Part shown: positions 24,155 to 32,826 of the stretch, piece after piece
How the letters are laid out: every line of letters starts with the position of its first letter
How positions within the stretch are numbered: the first letter of the stretch is position 1
From: Cypionkella sp.
GTDB taxonomy: Bacteria; Pseudomonadota; Alphaproteobacteria; Rhodobacterales; Rhodobacteraceae
Direction of reading: 5' to 3'
Length of the DNA: 36,789 nucleotides
NCBI RefSeq assembly: GCF_030652235.1
Contig: NZ_JAUSBA010000011.1
Span: 1 to 36,789, forward strand
Notes under the pieces: generated by a model
The model's database searches: none
The model's input: the letters and a program-made list of their open reading frames with translations, nothing else
What the model was told of the DNA's origin: nothing
Position numbers and translations under genes: made by a program

Positions 24155-24523
24155 CCGCTTTCCACGACGTGTTTCATCTAGGATCGTGCCGGCCTGCCGC
24201 TTCGGCCCGCGCATTGCCAGAAACGTCGGATCTGCGTCCATCAGAAGCGACCGGTTGCGGCTCAGCGCCTGCTTGCGGGGCAGAGCCTGCCTGCTGCGGG
24301 GCAGCACCGGCGCATGCGGCTTGTCGCTGTTCTTGCGGTGGGTGGGCGTTCGATGCGCAAGGTTCGTTTCGCTTGGGGAATAACGGCCACAGTCACGCCA
24401 TCTGCGCGTCAGTCAGCCAGAAAGGATTGCTCCTGAAGTCCCCTGCCAGCCAGGTGAATTTAACCGCGCAAGACAGAAAACCTATTAACAATCAATGGGC
24501 TCTGACCCTTGCGACAAAGCCCT
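24155..24523. other. Gene-free convergent intergenic stretch
   Basis: No protein or RNA gene is supported here. There is a local cysteine/alanine-coding repetitive stretch at about 24255-24305 (GCCTGCTTGCGGGGCAGA and a close second copy). It looks like simple duplication rather than a gene. The minus-strand operon ends at 24524 without an evident terminator. Confidence 0.5.
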
Positions 24524-25534
24524 TCAGGCGGCGACGACTCGGCCCGAGGCATTGAAGAGATGATAGTGCTGCGCCTTGGGTGATACCGACAAGGTTGTGC
24601 CGGCTGCGACCTGTGCCGTGCCTGGCAGGCGAACGGTCATCAATTCTTCTTCCCCGATATCGAGATACGTGAAGCTGTCGGCACCTAGGCTTTCAGAGTG
24701 GACGGCGATGCCGGTCCAAGCCCCGCCGCCACCGCCGACGATCTCTAGGTGTTCGGGCCGGACGCCCACATAATGCGCGGGGAAAGCCGCAGCCTTGGCA
24801 CCAGTTAGGATGTTCATCTGCGGCGAGCCGATGAATTGCGCCACGAACAGCGAATGCGGCGCGTTGTAAAGATCCATCGGTCTGCCGACCTGCTGCACCT
24901 CGCCGTCCTTCAGGACGACGATGCGGTCGGCCATGGTCATGGCCTCGACCTGATCATGGGTGACGTAGATCATCGTCGTGTCGGGGAGTGACTCGCCAAG
25001 GCGCGAGATTTCGATCCGCATCTTCAGGCGCAGCGCCGCGTCGAGGTTCGAGAGCGGCTCATCGAACAGGAACACCTTCGGATTCCGCACAATCGCCCGC
25101 CCGATGGCGACGCGCTGGCGTTGGCCGCCCGACAGATCCTTGGGCTTTCGCGCGAGGTAGGGTGATAGATGGAGTGTCTCGGCGGCTGCGGCCACGGCGG
25201 CCTCGCGCTCGGCCCTCGGCATCTTGGCGATGCGCAGGGCGTAGGCCATGTTCTGTGCCACCGTCATGTGCGGATAAAGCGCGTAAGTTTGAAAGACCAT
25301 GGCGATGCCCCGCTCTGACGGCGGCGTGTCGTTCACCACCCGCCCATCAATGGCGATGGTCCCGGAGGTGACGGTCTCCAGCCCGGCGATGGACCGTAGC
25401 AGTGTTGACTTGCCGCAGCCCGAGGGCCCGACGAAGACGACGAACTCGCCGGATTTGATGTCCAGGTCGATGCCCTTGAGCACGTCCACAGACCCGAAGC
25501 TCTTGCGCAGGTTGGTGATTTTAATGTCGGACAT
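24524..25534 (-). CDS. UgpC/MalK-type sugar ABC importer ATPase
   Basis: A 336-residue ATPase of carbohydrate importers with a single ABC domain. Landmarks are Walker A VGPSGCGKST, Q-loop MVFQTYALYPHM, signature LSGGQRQRVAIGRA, Walker B VFLFDEPLSNLD and the H-loop VTHDQVEAMT. A C-terminal regulatory OB/TOBE-type domain includes YVGVRPEHLEI. It is somewhat shorter than MalK (about 370). It is the last gene of the minus-strand operon and dimerises beneath the MalF/MalG-type permeases at 26632-28304. The gap to the preceding dehydrogenase gene is 40 bases. Confidence 0.93.
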   Translation of the reverse strand: MSDIKITNLRKSFGSVDVLKGIDLDIKSGEFVVFVGPSGCGKSTLLRSIAGLETVTSGTIAIDGRVVNDTPPSERGIAMVFQTYALYPHMTVAQNMAYALRIAKMPRAEREAAVAAAAETLHLSPYLARKPKDLSGGQRQRVAIGRAIVRNPKVFLFDEPLSNLDAALRLKMRIEISRLGESLPDTTMIYVTHDQVEAMTMADRIVVLKDGEVQQVGRPMDLYNAPHSLFVAQFIGSPQMNILTGAKAAAFPAHYVGVRPEHLEIVGGGGGAWTGIAVHSESLGADSFTYLDIGEEELMTVRLPGTAQVAAGTTLSVSPKAQHYHLFNASGRVVAA

Positions 25535-25574
25535 CAGGGCTCCTTGGTGCTGGATGGGGGCGGGCTCGGGCGGA

Positions 25575-26606
25575 TCAGCGCACGAACACTGCCTTCTCGG
25601 TCTCGCGGGCGTCGAACATGCGGAAGGCGGTCTCGGCCTCCTCCAGCGCGAAGGTGTGGGTGGCCAGCCGCTCCAGATCGATGCGGTGCGTCTGGATCAG
25701 GTGAAGGATGTCGGCGTATTCGTCGATGCCGAAGTACCAGGACCCGAAGATGGTTACCTGTTTGCGGATCAGCTGTTCACTTGGCTTGATCGTGGTCGTG
25801 GCGGCCTCGCCCACCAGCGCCAGCTTCCCCATCGGGGCCAGAGCATCAAGTGCCATGTTGTGGGCGACGCTTTGGCCGGAGCAGTCAATGGCGCCCGTCA
25901 GCCCCTCGCCGCCGGAGAACTCCCTGATCTGGTCAGCCGCCGTAGGGGTGCTGGGGTCAAGCGCGAGGTCGGCCCCGAGCGATAGCGCAAAGGCCCGCCG
26001 TTCCTCGATGGGATCAAGTGCCACAACCCGACCACCCATCGCCTTGGCGGCGAGAATGCCGGCGGTCCCCATCGGCCCCATGCCCCAGATGCCAATGCGC
26101 GACAGCCCGTTCACCCCAAGCTTGCGCGAGGCCGAAAACAGCGTGCCAAATGCGTCCGTCGAGATCGCGGCCGCAAGGTGCGACATGCCCTTGGGGCTTT
26201 TCAGCAGATTGCGGGCCGGAACCTTGAGGAACTCGGCGTTGCCACCATCCATGGTGAAGCCCAGGCACTTCCACTTGGCGCAGAGATAGAAATGCCCCGT
26301 GCGGCAGTGGTGGCAGACGCCGCAGCCAACGCCCAGATACACCGCCACGTTGTCGCCTTCCACGAACTCGGTCACCGCTTCGCCGACCTGAACCACGATG
26401 CCCGCAGGCTCGTGGCCGCAGACGAACTGGTTCGAGTCGCCGCCTGAAATTACAGCGTTGCCATAGTAAAGGCTAAGATCGCTGCGGCAGATGCAAGAGG
26501 CCTTGATCTCGACCAGAACTTCGTCAGGGCCGATGCTGGGTACGGGCACGGCGCGAATTTCGACCTGCTTGTTGCCCGGCAGGAAGACGGCGGTCATCTT
26601 GGGCAT
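25575..26606 (-). CDS. Zinc-dependent medium-chain alcohol/polyol dehydrogenase
   Basis: A 343-residue medium-chain dehydrogenase of the sorbitol/threonine dehydrogenase type, cytoplasmic and NAD(P)-dependent. The catalytic zinc ligands are in CICRSDL (Cys38/Cys40) and GHEPAG (His65-Glu66). The structural zinc loop has Cys95, 98, 101 and 109 (GCGVCHHCRTGHFYLC). The Rossmann motif is IWGMGPMGTAG near residue 173. It stands between the permease and ATPase genes of the importer, so it most likely oxidises the imported polyol or sugar, or reduces a keto-sugar made by the epimerase at 29801-30625. The specific substrate is not evident. Confidence 0.88.
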   Translation of the reverse strand: MPKMTAVFLPGNKQVEIRAVPVPSIGPDEVLVEIKASCICRSDLSLYYGNAVISGGDSNQFVCGHEPAGIVVQVGEAVTEFVEGDNVAVYLGVGCGVCHHCRTGHFYLCAKWKCLGFTMDGGNAEFLKVPARNLLKSPKGMSHLAAAISTDAFGTLFSASRKLGVNGLSRIGIWGMGPMGTAGILAAKAMGGRVVALDPIEERRAFALSLGADLALDPSTPTAADQIREFSGGEGLTGAIDCSGQSVAHNMALDALAPMGKLALVGEAATTTIKPSEQLIRKQVTIFGSWYFGIDEYADILHLIQTHRIDLERLATHTFALEEAETAFRMFDARETEKAVFVR

Positions 26607-26631
26607 TGTAGGGCTCCTTGGTTAAAGGGGG

Positions 26632-27450
26632 TCACTTGACGGCTCCGGCCGAAAGGCCGCGCACGAACGAGCGCTGCATGGCCAGAAACAGCACAACGAG
26701 CGGGGCGAAGGCGATAAGTCCGGCAGCGGCGATCCCGCCATAGTCAACGCCGTAGCGTCCCTGCAGGCTCGCGGCGCCGACCGTGATGGTCTTGAGCGTC
26801 TCGGTCTGCAGCACAACCAGCGGCAGAAGATACTCTTGCCACGAAAACAGGAAAACGATGAGCGTAAGCGACATCAGGCCCGGCCGGGCCAGCGGCACCA
26901 CCACCGTCAAAAAGCCGTAGAGCGGCGTTGCGCCGTCCATTGTGGAGGCCTCAATCAGCTCGTCAGGCACTTCCTGCATCACGGTCCGCATCATGAAGAC
27001 CGCAAAGGGCATCAGCAGCGCGGCTTGGGGGAGGATCACGCCGAGATGGGTATCGATCAGCCCCATCGCCTGGAGATTTCCGTAGAGGGCAACGATGACT
27101 GACGGGGCGGGCACCACGAGCCCTGCGAGAAACAGCGCGAACAGCGCCTCGCGGCCGCGGAACTGCATCTTGGCGAAGGCGTAACCGGCCAGCGGCGCGG
27201 TCAGCAGCACCAGGATCGTCACCGCGGCCGATATCTTCAGCGAGTTCCAGAAGAAGGTCGAGAACCCGCTTTCGGTCCAGACGCGCACATAGTTTGCCGT
27301 CTCGATCGGCCAGGGCAGGCTGAGGGGCCCGTCGAACAGGTCGGACTCGCTGCGCATCGACGCCAGCAGCACGAGGTAGACCGGCGCCAGTGCGTAGAGG
27401 GCGAACAGTGCCAGGATGATCGTCTGGGAATGCTTGGTGATGCGGTTCAT
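26632..27450 (-). CDS. MalG-type carbohydrate ABC permease
   Basis: A 272-residue inner-membrane permease of the CUT1 importer family. The first membrane segment is IILALFALYALAPVYLVLLASM. The typical coupling loop EASTMDGATPLYGFLTVVVPLARPG contacts the ATPase. The ATG at 27450 overlaps the stop of the MalF-type gene as ATGA; the long upstream open stretch is a shadow of that gene. It forms a heterodimer with the MalF-type protein and works with the binding protein at 28453-29739. Confidence 0.93.
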   Translation of the reverse strand: MNRITKHSQTIILALFALYALAPVYLVLLASMRSESDLFDGPLSLPWPIETANYVRVWTESGFSTFFWNSLKISAAVTILVLLTAPLAGYAFAKMQFRGREALFALFLAGLVVPAPSVIVALYGNLQAMGLIDTHLGVILPQAALLMPFAVFMMRTVMQEVPDELIEASTMDGATPLYGFLTVVVPLARPGLMSLTLIVFLFSWQEYLLPLVVLQTETLKTITVGAASLQGRYGVDYGGIAAAGLIAFAPLVVLFLAMQRSFVRGLSAGAVK

Positions 27451-28304
27451 TTGGCCCTCAGCAGTCGGAAGGCAATCGCGCTGAGGCTCAGCACGATGAC
27501 CAGAAGGACGACAGACAAGACGGCGGCGTAGCCGAAATCGCCCACTAGGAAGAAGGTTTTGTAGACATGGGTGGTCAGCACTTCGGTGGCGTAGCCGGGG
27601 CCGCCTTGGGTGGTGACCCAGATCAGGTCGAAAAAGCGCATCGCCTCGATGGCGGCGTAGAGGCCGAGGAAAAGCGTGGAGTTGTTGAGGAGCGGCACGG
27701 TGATGTCGCGGAACTTCCGCCACCAGGGCGCGCCGTCAACCTCAGCCGCCTCATAAAGCGAGGGGTCGATGGACTGGATGGCGCCAAGGTAGATCACAAC
27801 GCAGAAGCCGAAGAACGTCCAGGCGCCGACCACGTTGAGCGACACCAGCGCCGTGCTCTCTTCGGCAAGCCAGGCACCGGCGAGGCTGCCGAGCCCCATC
27901 ATGTCGAGCCCGTAGTTGAGAAGTCCGAACAGCGGGTTATAGATCCAGCCCCAGATGATCCCGGCGACCACCAGCGGAATGGTGCGCGGGATGAAGTAGA
28001 TGGCGCTCATCACCTGGATGGTGCGCGGGCTTCGGTCGGCCAGAATCGCGGCAAGCAGCAGGCCCGCCAGCAGCGGAAAGGCCAGCGTCAGCACGACCCA
28101 GATGGCGTTGTGGCTGAGTGCCGCCCAGAAAACTGAGTCCGATCCCAGATGCGTATAGTTGGCCAGGCCGACGAACTCCTGCGCGATGCCATTGTCCCAA
28201 GAGAAAAACGAGTAGGCTACCACCTGCAAGATCGGCACGACCACGAAGGCCGCATAAAGCAGCAACGCCGGCAGAAGGAAGAGTATAGCAGGGCGCGAGG
28301 TCAT
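27447..28304 (-). CDS. MalF-type carbohydrate ABC permease
   Basis: A 285-residue inner-membrane permease of the CUT1 family. It starts with the hydrophobic segment ILFLLPALLLYAAFVVVPILQ and has the coupling loop EAAEVDGAPWWRKFRDITVPLL. The ATG at 28304 follows GGAAGG. The in-frame extension upstream is proline/arginine-rich, encoded by the G-rich repeat region, and is not part of the protein. It is separated from the binding-protein gene by 148 bases with a repeat block and a strong hairpin, so its expression is probably lower than that of the binding protein. Confidence 0.93.
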   Translation of the reverse strand: MTSRPAILFLLPALLLYAAFVVVPILQVVAYSFFSWDNGIAQEFVGLANYTHLGSDSVFWAALSHNAIWVVLTLAFPLLAGLLLAAILADRSPRTIQVMSAIYFIPRTIPLVVAGIIWGWIYNPLFGLLNYGLDMMGLGSLAGAWLAEESTALVSLNVVGAWTFFGFCVVIYLGAIQSIDPSLYEAAEVDGAPWWRKFRDITVPLLNNSTLFLGLYAAIEAMRFFDLIWVTTQGGPGYATEVLTTHVYKTFFLVGDFGYAAVLSVVLLVIVLSLSAIAFRLLRAK

Positions 28305-28330
28305 CGCAGGGCAACCTTCCAGATGAGCTA

Positions 28331-28418
28331 GGCGGGATGGATTGGCGGGGCGGGCAGGATAGACAGGCGAAATGGACGGGCAGGATGGACGGGCGAGGCG
28401 GGCGGAGTGGACAGGCGG
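28331..28418. repeat. G-rich degenerate tandem repeat block
   Basis: Irregular repeats built from GGCGGG, GGATGGAC and GGACAGGCGGGG-type units, about 13 to 22 bases each, fill most of the intercistronic gap between the binding-protein and MalF genes. The minus-strand transcript is C-rich here. Several GGG or GGGG runs on the plus strand could allow G-quadruplex formation in DNA. Confidence 0.65.
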
Positions 28419-28443
28419 GGCGGGCCGCACGGGGCGGCCCGCC
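28419..28443 (-). other. Intercistronic hairpin behind binding-protein gene
   Basis: GGCGGGCCG (28419-28427) and CGGCCCGCC (28435-28443) form a perfect all-GC 9-bp stem 9 bases after the binding-protein stop (minus strand). There is no T tract. It likely protects the upstream message or causes partial termination, lowering permease expression, as the hairpin at 5694-5716 may do in cluster 1. Confidence 0.7.
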
Positions 28444-28452
28444 TGATGTGGC

Positions 28453-29739
28453 TCAGGGGATCCAACGCTCGTTGTTTGCGCCAGCGGTGACCCACGCGGC
28501 CTGCATCGTCGTCAGGAACTCATCGGCCGTGACTTCACCACCGGCGAGGCGCTGCAACTCGGGGTAGAGAACCTGCGTCATGCTTTCGGGCAGGGTCGTG
28601 TGCAGGTCATAGAAGTTGGCATCGGGCGTAGCCAAGCCGCCGGTGAAGAACTCTTGCACCACGGGGTCAGCGCCCCACGCGGCCAGTTCCGCGGGCGTCG
28701 TGCCGATGGGCACGGTATAGCCCTTCTGCACCCAGACTTGCCTGCTTTCGGGCGAGACCAGGCAGTCGAGGTAGGCTGCGGCCGCATCGCGGACCGCGGG
28801 CGTCGCGGCGGCGGAAAGCTGCCACTGCGAGCCCTCTCCCCACATCGTCCCGGGCGCCACGCCCTCGGCAATGGGGGGCAGCATGAACACGCCCAAGTCA
28901 AATTTGGCGCCCCGGATCATGTCCTGCAGGACCCACGTGCCGGTGATGGTCATTGCCGCCCGGCCCGACAGGAACAGTGCATTGGCCTCGTCGTAACCGA
29001 CGCCGTTGAAGCCGCGCGGGAAGATGTCGGCCTTTGCCCAGTCCTGGAAGGTCTGCGCGGCCTGTACGAAGGCCGGGTTGGTCCATGGTTCGTCGCCGAA
29101 GAACACCTTTTCCTCAAGCTCGCGCCCGGCGGTCAGGCCCAGGATCAGGCTGAAGGTGTTGGTCGCGGGCCAGCGGTCGCGGTTGCCGAAGGCCACGGGG
29201 ATGATTTCGTCTGCCTTCAGCTTCTCCACCAGCGCCTGGAACTCGGCGTAAGTGGTGGGCACAGCGAGGCCATTCTCTTTGAAAAGGTCCTTGTTATAGT
29301 AGACCCCCATCAGGTCCTGCTCCATCGGCAGGCCATAAGTCTTGCCCTCGTAAGAGTTGCGGCCCTTGTAGAACGCGTTGACCTGATCCCAGCCGTACTG
29401 CGCGTAATAATCGTCAAGTGGCGCCAGCGCACCTACCCGGGCATAGCCCGACAAGACCGAAGCCGCGGGCCAAGTATAGGCCAGATCCGGCGTCTTGCCC
29501 GCCGATACGGCGAGGCGGTAGCTGTCGCGGATACCGATTGAGGGGGCGATGGTGCGCAGCACCTCGGCACCGTTCAGCGCGGGCTTGCAGGTGGCGATCA
29601 ACTCGTCCATCGCAGGGCCGGCGGCGGTGATGCCGCTTTGCGCGAACTGGTCCCACTGGGTCACCACGACGGTGTCCTGGGCTGTAGCCTGTGTGGCGAT
29701 GCAGAGCACGAGCGGCGCGCTCCAAGCGGTACGTTTCAT
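28453..29739 (-). CDS. Family-1 extracellular sugar-binding protein
   Basis: A 428-residue solute-binding protein of the CUT1 importer family (type-II fold, MalE/UgpB-like). A signal peptide covers residues 1-20 (ending ATAQ). The mature part has features of the family: VVTQWDQFAQSG, TPDLAYTWPAAS, GKTYGLPMEQDLMGVYYNKDLFKENGL, FLSGRAAMTITGTWVLQDM and MWGEGSQWQLSAAAT. The start is preceded by GGGAGGA. It captures the substrate for the MalF/MalG/ATPase complex encoded downstream. The SBP domain of the divergent regulator at 30904-32682 belongs to the same broad family, though the two are clearly different sequences. Confidence 0.93.
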   Translation of the reverse strand: MKRTAWSAPLVLCIATQATAQDTVVVTQWDQFAQSGITAAGPAMDELIATCKPALNGAEVLRTIAPSIGIRDSYRLAVSAGKTPDLAYTWPAASVLSGYARVGALAPLDDYYAQYGWDQVNAFYKGRNSYEGKTYGLPMEQDLMGVYYNKDLFKENGLAVPTTYAEFQALVEKLKADEIIPVAFGNRDRWPATNTFSLILGLTAGRELEEKVFFGDEPWTNPAFVQAAQTFQDWAKADIFPRGFNGVGYDEANALFLSGRAAMTITGTWVLQDMIRGAKFDLGVFMLPPIAEGVAPGTMWGEGSQWQLSAAATPAVRDAAAAYLDCLVSPESRQVWVQKGYTVPIGTTPAELAAWGADPVVQEFFTGGLATPDANFYDLHTTLPESMTQVLYPELQRLAGGEVTADEFLTTMQAAWVTAGANNERWIP

Positions 29740-29800
29740 TGTCGTTCCTCCCAGTTAGAAGTGACCCGCTGCCCCGGTCCGGGGGTTGACGGAAGATTGT

Positions 29801-30625
29801 TCAGAGAATGGATTTCACGTAGGCGAAGGCGCGCCGGGCCATGTCGTCGGGCTCGACGTTGCGGCGGTTGAAGCCGATTTCCATCGCGAGGTAGCCGTCG
29901 TAGCCGACATCACGCAGCGCCTGGATCAGCGACACATAGTCCACCACTCCGCTGCCTGGTGCGTCGCGGTTCACGTCGGAAAGGTGGACGTGCTTGAGCC
30001 GCTTGCCAAGCCGGTAGACATAGTCGCTCGGCACTTCGTTGCGGTAAAGCGTGTGGTAGGTGTCAAACATCGCGCCCACGTTCGGGCGGTCAACCGCGTC
30101 CATCAGGGCGATGACGTCATCGCAGGAGTCGATCAGGTTGCTGTCGGCCGATGTCGGCTCCACCGCGACGGTGATGCCAGACGCGGCGGCGTGGTCGGCG
30201 ACCTCGGCCAGCGCGGCTGTCGTCCATTCGAGCGCTTGCGGCCGCGCTGTCCCGAACACCTGCCAACCGGCGACATAAAGCAGCGTCGGCGAACCCCATT
30301 CAGCGCACAGGTCGGTGACCTTCTTGTACATGTCGATGGCGGCAGCGCGCTCGGGCGCGTCCGGGGAAGCGACGTTATAGCCAGCACCGCCACCAGGCGC
30401 GGGCAGCATGCTCGACACCTTGATCCCTTCGCCGTCAAGCACACGGCGTATTTCATGACGGCGCTCAGCGCTGAGATAATCAGGGAAGGCATGTGGAGCC
30501 GCTGCCCCGATCTCGATCCCGTCATATCCGATCCGGGCGAGGCGCTTGATGACCTCTTCCAGCGGATACGATGGCACCCAGACGGGAAAGCCGGAGTAGA
30601 CCCAAGTGTTGAATGCAAGTTTCAT
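29801..30625 (-). CDS. TIM-barrel sugar isomerase/epimerase (tagatose-3-epimerase-like)
   Basis: A 274-residue enzyme of the xylose-isomerase-like TIM-barrel superfamily. The expected metal ligands of ketose 3-epimerases are visible: Glu156 in VAVEPTS, Asp188 in MFDTYH, His214 in KHVHLSD and Glu249 in AMEIGF. The second ATG (30625) is chosen because GGGAGG lies five bases before it. It is the first gene of the cluster 3 operon, directly divergent from the fused HTH-SBP regulator. It likely interconverts a ketose or a keto-sugar with the zinc dehydrogenase. An IolE- or hydroxypyruvate-isomerase-like activity cannot be excluded. Confidence 0.85.
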   Translation of the reverse strand: MKLAFNTWVYSGFPVWVPSYPLEEVIKRLARIGYDGIEIGAAAPHAFPDYLSAERRHEIRRVLDGEGIKVSSMLPAPGGGAGYNVASPDAPERAAAIDMYKKVTDLCAEWGSPTLLYVAGWQVFGTARPQALEWTTAALAEVADHAAASGITVAVEPTSADSNLIDSCDDVIALMDAVDRPNVGAMFDTYHTLYRNEVPSDYVYRLGKRLKHVHLSDVNRDAPGSGVVDYVSLIQALRDVGYDGYLAMEIGFNRRNVEPDDMARRAFAYVKSIL

Positions 30626-30767
30626 CATGCCCTCCCAAGACATTCTTCGCGACAGACGAACCACCGACGTGGCGGATAGACCACGCCCGCCTTGGTGGAC
30701 CCCCGAGAATCACCCTCGGGCACAAGTGGACGATAGGCGGCGCAGCAACGGCCGGAACCAGCTAAGT

Positions 30768-30810
30768 TGTCCAATCTGGACATTGTATGGGTGGGCGTCC
30801 AAAACGGACA
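30768..30810. promoter_or_regulatory. Twin operator palindromes of cluster 3
   Basis: Two 15-base palindromes lie 28 bases apart centre to centre: TGTCCAATCTGGACA (30768-30782) and CGTCCAAAACGGACA (30796-30810). They share the pattern GTCCA-N4-GGACA. Between them the minus strand has TACAAT (30787-30782), a good -10 for the epimerase operon. They are the best candidates for binding sites of the divergent HTH-SBP regulator; the -35 is not clear. Confidence 0.65.
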
Positions 30811-30903
30811 TATGGACCGGGGCCCCTGCTTTCGGGTAGGACAAAAGCACCAAGCCGGTCGGACAGGCCGGGTCCCGTCGCCAAAGGTGTAAAGGGCGCC
30901 ACG

Positions 30904-32682
30904 ATGATCGAACCGAACAGATCAAGCCGCCGTCGCACTGCGGATGAACGACCAGAGGGCCCCTACGAGCGCGGCGACAGGCCGTCGGCCGACCAGAAGG
31001 CGATCCGCGACGAACAGGTTCGCTTCGTCGATTTCGTCGCCCACATCTATGATGAGGCCGAAACACTGCTTGGTCCCACCGGCAGCCAGCGTGAGATGCG
31101 CATGATCCTGCATCTGATTGCCAGCCATTTTGACGGCCATCTGGTGACGAGCTCTTCGCTCGCCGCTGCGTCGGGTCTGAGTTATGGGACGGCGCTTCGG
31201 ACCATTGAAGACCTGCTTGAGCGCGGATTGATTGTGCGGCGTGCCCGGACTGCCTCGGGGCGGTCGCAGTCGCTGCACCCCTCGGCGGGGCTGCTTGCAC
31301 GCTGGCGCCAATTTGCCTATCGCGGCGATGTGCTCATGCGCGGCACCCTGCGCAAGGAGGCTCCGCCGAGGCCACGCCGGACGGCGCCGCCGGCGGTGCT
31401 GCCCCCGCCGGCGGTTCTGGAAACCAAGCTGAGCCTTGGGCGCGGCCTGCGGGTCCTTGTCCATGCCGATCCCACGTTCATGGCGATGCTGAATCTCAAG
31501 CGGCAGTTCGAGATGATCATGGGAACCAGCATCGAAAGCCGGGCCCATTCCATCGACCGGTTGCGAGATGAATTGATCGTCAACGCGCAAAGGGCGGTGT
31601 CGCTGTATGACATCGTCGCCGTCGACCTGCCGTGGTTCGGAGAGATGGCCGAAGCGGGCCGCCTTCTGCCGCTCGATGCGCTGATCGCCGAATCCGGCTT
31701 TGATCAGTCCGACATCTATCCCGACGCGCTGGCCAGCTCGGCTTGGCAGGGCGTGCAGTTCGGCGTCCCCATCATGGTTTCCGGCGAGATCCTGGTCTAC
31801 CGCACCGACCTGTTGGCCGCCGCCGGGCTGGAGCCACCCCGAACGGTGGAACAGACGCTGGCCGTTGCGCGCGCGTTGCACAATCCCAGGGCAGGCCTTG
31901 CCGGCATCGGTTGGAACGGCGGTCGCGGAACCTCACTTGGCCACACTTTCATGATGATCATGAGCGCCTTCGGGCAGCCCATCATCGACCTGAGACCCAT
32001 ACCCGACGGCTTTGACGCCGAGCGCATCGCGCCCGAGAATATGCGGCCGATGTTCCAGTCAGACGCGGCACGACAAACGGCGGAGTATTTACTGGATCTT
32101 TTAGCCGTCTCGCCGCCCGGAATTCTGCAGATGACCTGGTACGACCGCGCCCGCACCTACGCGCAGGGGCGGGCGGCGATGGCGTATTCTCACTCAATCC
32201 TGGCACCGATCCACGAGACTGACCCTGCCTCGCCTGCGCACCGCACCACCGGTTACGCACCGCATCCGACCGGCCCCGGTGGACGGCCGATCGTGCCGAT
32301 GGGAGGCTATTCGCTGGCCATCCCGGCCAACATCGCGGCCAACCGCATTGGCGAGGTCTGGCGCGCATTGCAAACGTTCACCACCGCCTCGGCGGCGAAA
32401 CTCTACCTCGCCAACGGCAGCCTCGCCAGTCCCAGGACCAGCGTCAGCCGCGATCCCGAGGTGGCGGCCTTGTCGCCGCTGATCTCGGCCGTGGATGACA
32501 TGGCGCGGCGGGGGTATCTGCGGATGTGGCCACGCCCTCCGGTTCCCGGCATCGCCGACCTCATCGCCATCGCCGGCGAAGAGATCCACGACATGCTGGC
32601 CGGCACCAAGACCACCCGCGAGGCCCTGACGACAGCGCAGAACCGCGCCGAGTCGCTGCTGCAATTTCGTCGCACGCGATAG
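30904..32682 (+). CDS. Transcriptional regulator: winged HTH fused to ABC solute-binding domain
   Basis: A 592-residue protein with two parts. Residues about 40-128 form a MarR-like winged helix-turn-helix (LVTSSSLAAASGLSYGTALR, ERGLIVRRARTASGRS). Residues 155-172 are a proline-rich linker. From residue 180 to the end runs a complete family-1 solute-binding fold: LRVLVHADPTFMAMLNLKRQ, YDIVAVDLPWFGEMAEAGRL, VPIMVSGEILVYRTDLL, QGRAAMAYSHSI and VPMGGYSLAIP. There is no signal peptide or membrane segment, so the sugar-binding domain must act in the cytoplasm. The ATG at 30904 precedes the basic N terminus; 39 earlier codons are open but cross the operator. It is divergent from the importer operon and presumably represses or activates it according to the imported sugar. 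Confidence 0.88.
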   Translation: MIEPNRSSRRRTADERPEGPYERGDRPSADQKAIRDEQVRFVDFVAHIYDEAETLLGPTGSQREMRMILHLIASHFDGHLVTSSSLAAASGLSYGTALRTIEDLLERGLIVRRARTASGRSQSLHPSAGLLARWRQFAYRGDVLMRGTLRKEAPPRPRRTAPPAVLPPPAVLETKLSLGRGLRVLVHADPTFMAMLNLKRQFEMIMGTSIESRAHSIDRLRDELIVNAQRAVSLYDIVAVDLPWFGEMAEAGRLLPLDALIAESGFDQSDIYPDALASSAWQGVQFGVPIMVSGEILVYRTDLLAAAGLEPPRTVEQTLAVARALHNPRAGLAGIGWNGGRGTSLGHTFMMIMSAFGQPIIDLRPIPDGFDAERIAPENMRPMFQSDAARQTAEYLLDLLAVSPPGILQMTWYDRARTYAQGRAAMAYSHSILAPIHETDPASPAHRTTGYAPHPTGPGGRPIVPMGGYSLAIPANIAANRIGEVWRALQTFTTASAAKLYLANGSLASPRTSVSRDPEVAALSPLISAVDDMARRGYLRMWPRPPVPGIADLIAIAGEEIHDMLAGTKTTREALTTAQNRAESLLQFRRTR

Positions 32683-32826
32683 TGGACAGCACTTTGTCGC
32701 GTGGAAGCCGCCCGCCTCATCTGCTTCTGCAAGATCGAAACCGATCAGAAGGGGCAAAGTGTAGGTCGAAACAGCCGGAAATCGGTCCATGGTTCTGGGA
32801 TCACGTCGTTTGGGACCAGTCCTGAA

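Noticed and set aside
24115-24555. Plus-strand frame of 146 codons after the SGNH gene
   Set aside because: Composition is cysteine/alanine-rich from local duplication, it starts within the terminator hairpin area and overlaps the end of the ATPase gene on the other strand.
28331-28418. CRISPR array
   Set aside because: The repeats are degenerate, short and G-rich, with no regular spacers; no cas gene is present in the window.
29772-29785. CCCCGG-T-CCGGGG palindrome between epimerase and binding-protein genes
   Set aside because: The stem is only four to five pairs after allowing a loop and lacks a T tract; too weak to list as a terminator.
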